Of a stretch of DNA of 20,319 nt, positions 19,729-20,319 are shown in pieces. The notes below the pieces were generated by a model, which saw nothing but the letters and a program-made list of their open reading frames with translations, was not told the origin of the DNA and did no database searches. This DNA comes from Euglena gracilis. Its lineage: Eukaryota; Euglenozoa; Euglenophyceae; Euglenales; Euglenaceae. Made by a program: the position numbers and the translations under genes. The stretch lies in assembly GCA_900893395.1 (NCBI GenBank), contig CAAHFI011740132.1, positions 1 to 20,319 on the forward strand, written 5' to 3'. The first letter of the stretch is position 1. Each line of letters opens with the position of its first letter.

Positions 19729-19927
19729 TCCGCTTTTATTTTGCGCGGGTTTCCTCCCAGATGTGGTTTGGGCGGAAACCTGCGTGGAGCTTGTTGGTGT
19801 CGCGATGGGTTGTGATGGTTGATGGTTGATGGTTGTGATGTTTTGGTGTCCAGTGTCGGTGGTCGGTGTTGGCGGCACAATGTTTGAAAGTTGGGTGGGA
19901 CAGGTTGAAAGGGAGCTGTGGCTGCTG

Positions 19928-20045
19928 CGCCGGGACAGCAAGCACCCGAGCAGGCGGAAGCCCGCCTGGCATTTGAGCAGGAGGTGGACACCCTCCTCTC
20001 CAATGAGGAGGCGGTAATTTTCCCCCTGGCCAGGCACCTACGGCC
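19928..20045 (+). CDS. Possible exon in the second element
   Basis: The frame reads APGQQAPEQAEARLAFEQEV then DTLLSNEEAVIFPLARHLR, coding-like and strongly helical. An overlapping frame upstream reads VERELWLLRRDS, so a frame change near 19930 is possible. No family recognised. Confidence 0.35.
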
Positions 20046-20156
20046 GACCAGGGCCGACCATGGCCGACCAGGGCCGACTATGGTTTTCAGGACCCCCGTA
20101 GGTGGGGGTTCCGACCACGGCCGACCAGGGCCGACCAGGGCCGACCAGGGCCGACT
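20043..20156 (+). repeat. GGCCGACCAG 10-bp tandem repeat, two blocks
   Basis: Two runs of the decamer flank a short inverted repeat (acccccgtaggtgggggt). Confidence 0.8.
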
Positions 20157-20225
20157 TGCATGTGGTTGGCCGATCGAAGGGGAATGGATGAAGGAATTCG
20201 GCAGCTTTCCCTCTGGAACAAGCAC

Positions 20226-20319
20226 CTCTGATGATGCTGGGCGATGCAGGGCGATGCTGGGCGATGCTGGGTGATGCTGGATTTTTGGAGACAGAGGTGG
20301 GGATCCGATGCTGGGCGAT
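20226..20319 (+). repeat. GGGCGATGCT tandem repeat at the window end
   Basis: About six decamer copies, interrupted at 20280-20307 and resuming at the window edge. Confidence 0.75.

Larger units (their letters stand above)
18348..20319. mobile_element. Left end of a second, related TIR element (runs out of the window)
   Basis: It begins CTTAGGCGGCGCTAATTG and continues CCCAATTTT, like the left end of the 3939 element. Its interior has a different palindrome set (18783, 18875, 19711) built on TTAGGCGG/CCGCCTAA. Its own target duplication cannot be tested because the right end is outside the window; the left flanking pentamer is ATAGG. If oriented like the first element, its genes should be on the minus strand. 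No convincing gene is seen in the visible part. Confidence 0.6.

Overview
The window looks like nuclear DNA of a eukaryote, probably a unicellular alga or other protist. Coding exons are short and rich in G/C at third codon positions. Splice sites are ordinary GT-AG, introns are AT-richer, and there are many poly-C/poly-G runs and minisatellites. Nothing in the sequence fixes the species. No rRNA, tRNA or CRISPR array was found.

The outer parts (about 200-3890 and 15220-17210) hold plus-strand exons of what is probably one gene. One exon carries FPAVTVC, the hallmark of DEG/ENaC/ASIC (ASC) channels. The last three exons are phase-compatible and end in a membrane segment. The gene looks split by a large insertion in one of its introns.

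That insertion (3939-14895, 10,957 bp) is the main result. It has 18-bp terminal inverted repeats starting CTTAGGCGGCG (17 of 18 identical) and is flanked by a perfect 5-bp target duplication, TCTGA. It carries minus-strand multi-exon coding sequence. Upstream is an unrecognised protein (gene A, about 12430-10000). Downstream is a protein with a clear ParB-like N-terminal domain (gene B, 9598-4942), whose first splice phases agree across four exons. Several frame breaks and in-frame stops show that this copy is decayed. A 426-bp hAT-type MITE with an 8-bp duplication sits inside a gene B exon.

About 20 near-identical 18-bp palindromes, consensus GAAGCGGTTTTCCGCTTC, are scattered through this element and are not seen outside it. 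Most gene B introns hold exactly one, two are built into a coding exon of gene A, and they crowd toward the right end, where they alternate with stem-loop-rich segments. A ParB-like gene plus dispersed palindromes suggests a parS-like binding-site system on a eukaryotic transposon. This is inference.

At 18348 the left end of a second, related element begins and runs out of the window. It shares the terminal sequence but carries its own palindrome version (TTAGGCGGTTTACCGCCTAA), whose arms match the terminal repeat. The remaining sequence is introns, minisatellites and a second MITE-like copy near 16412.
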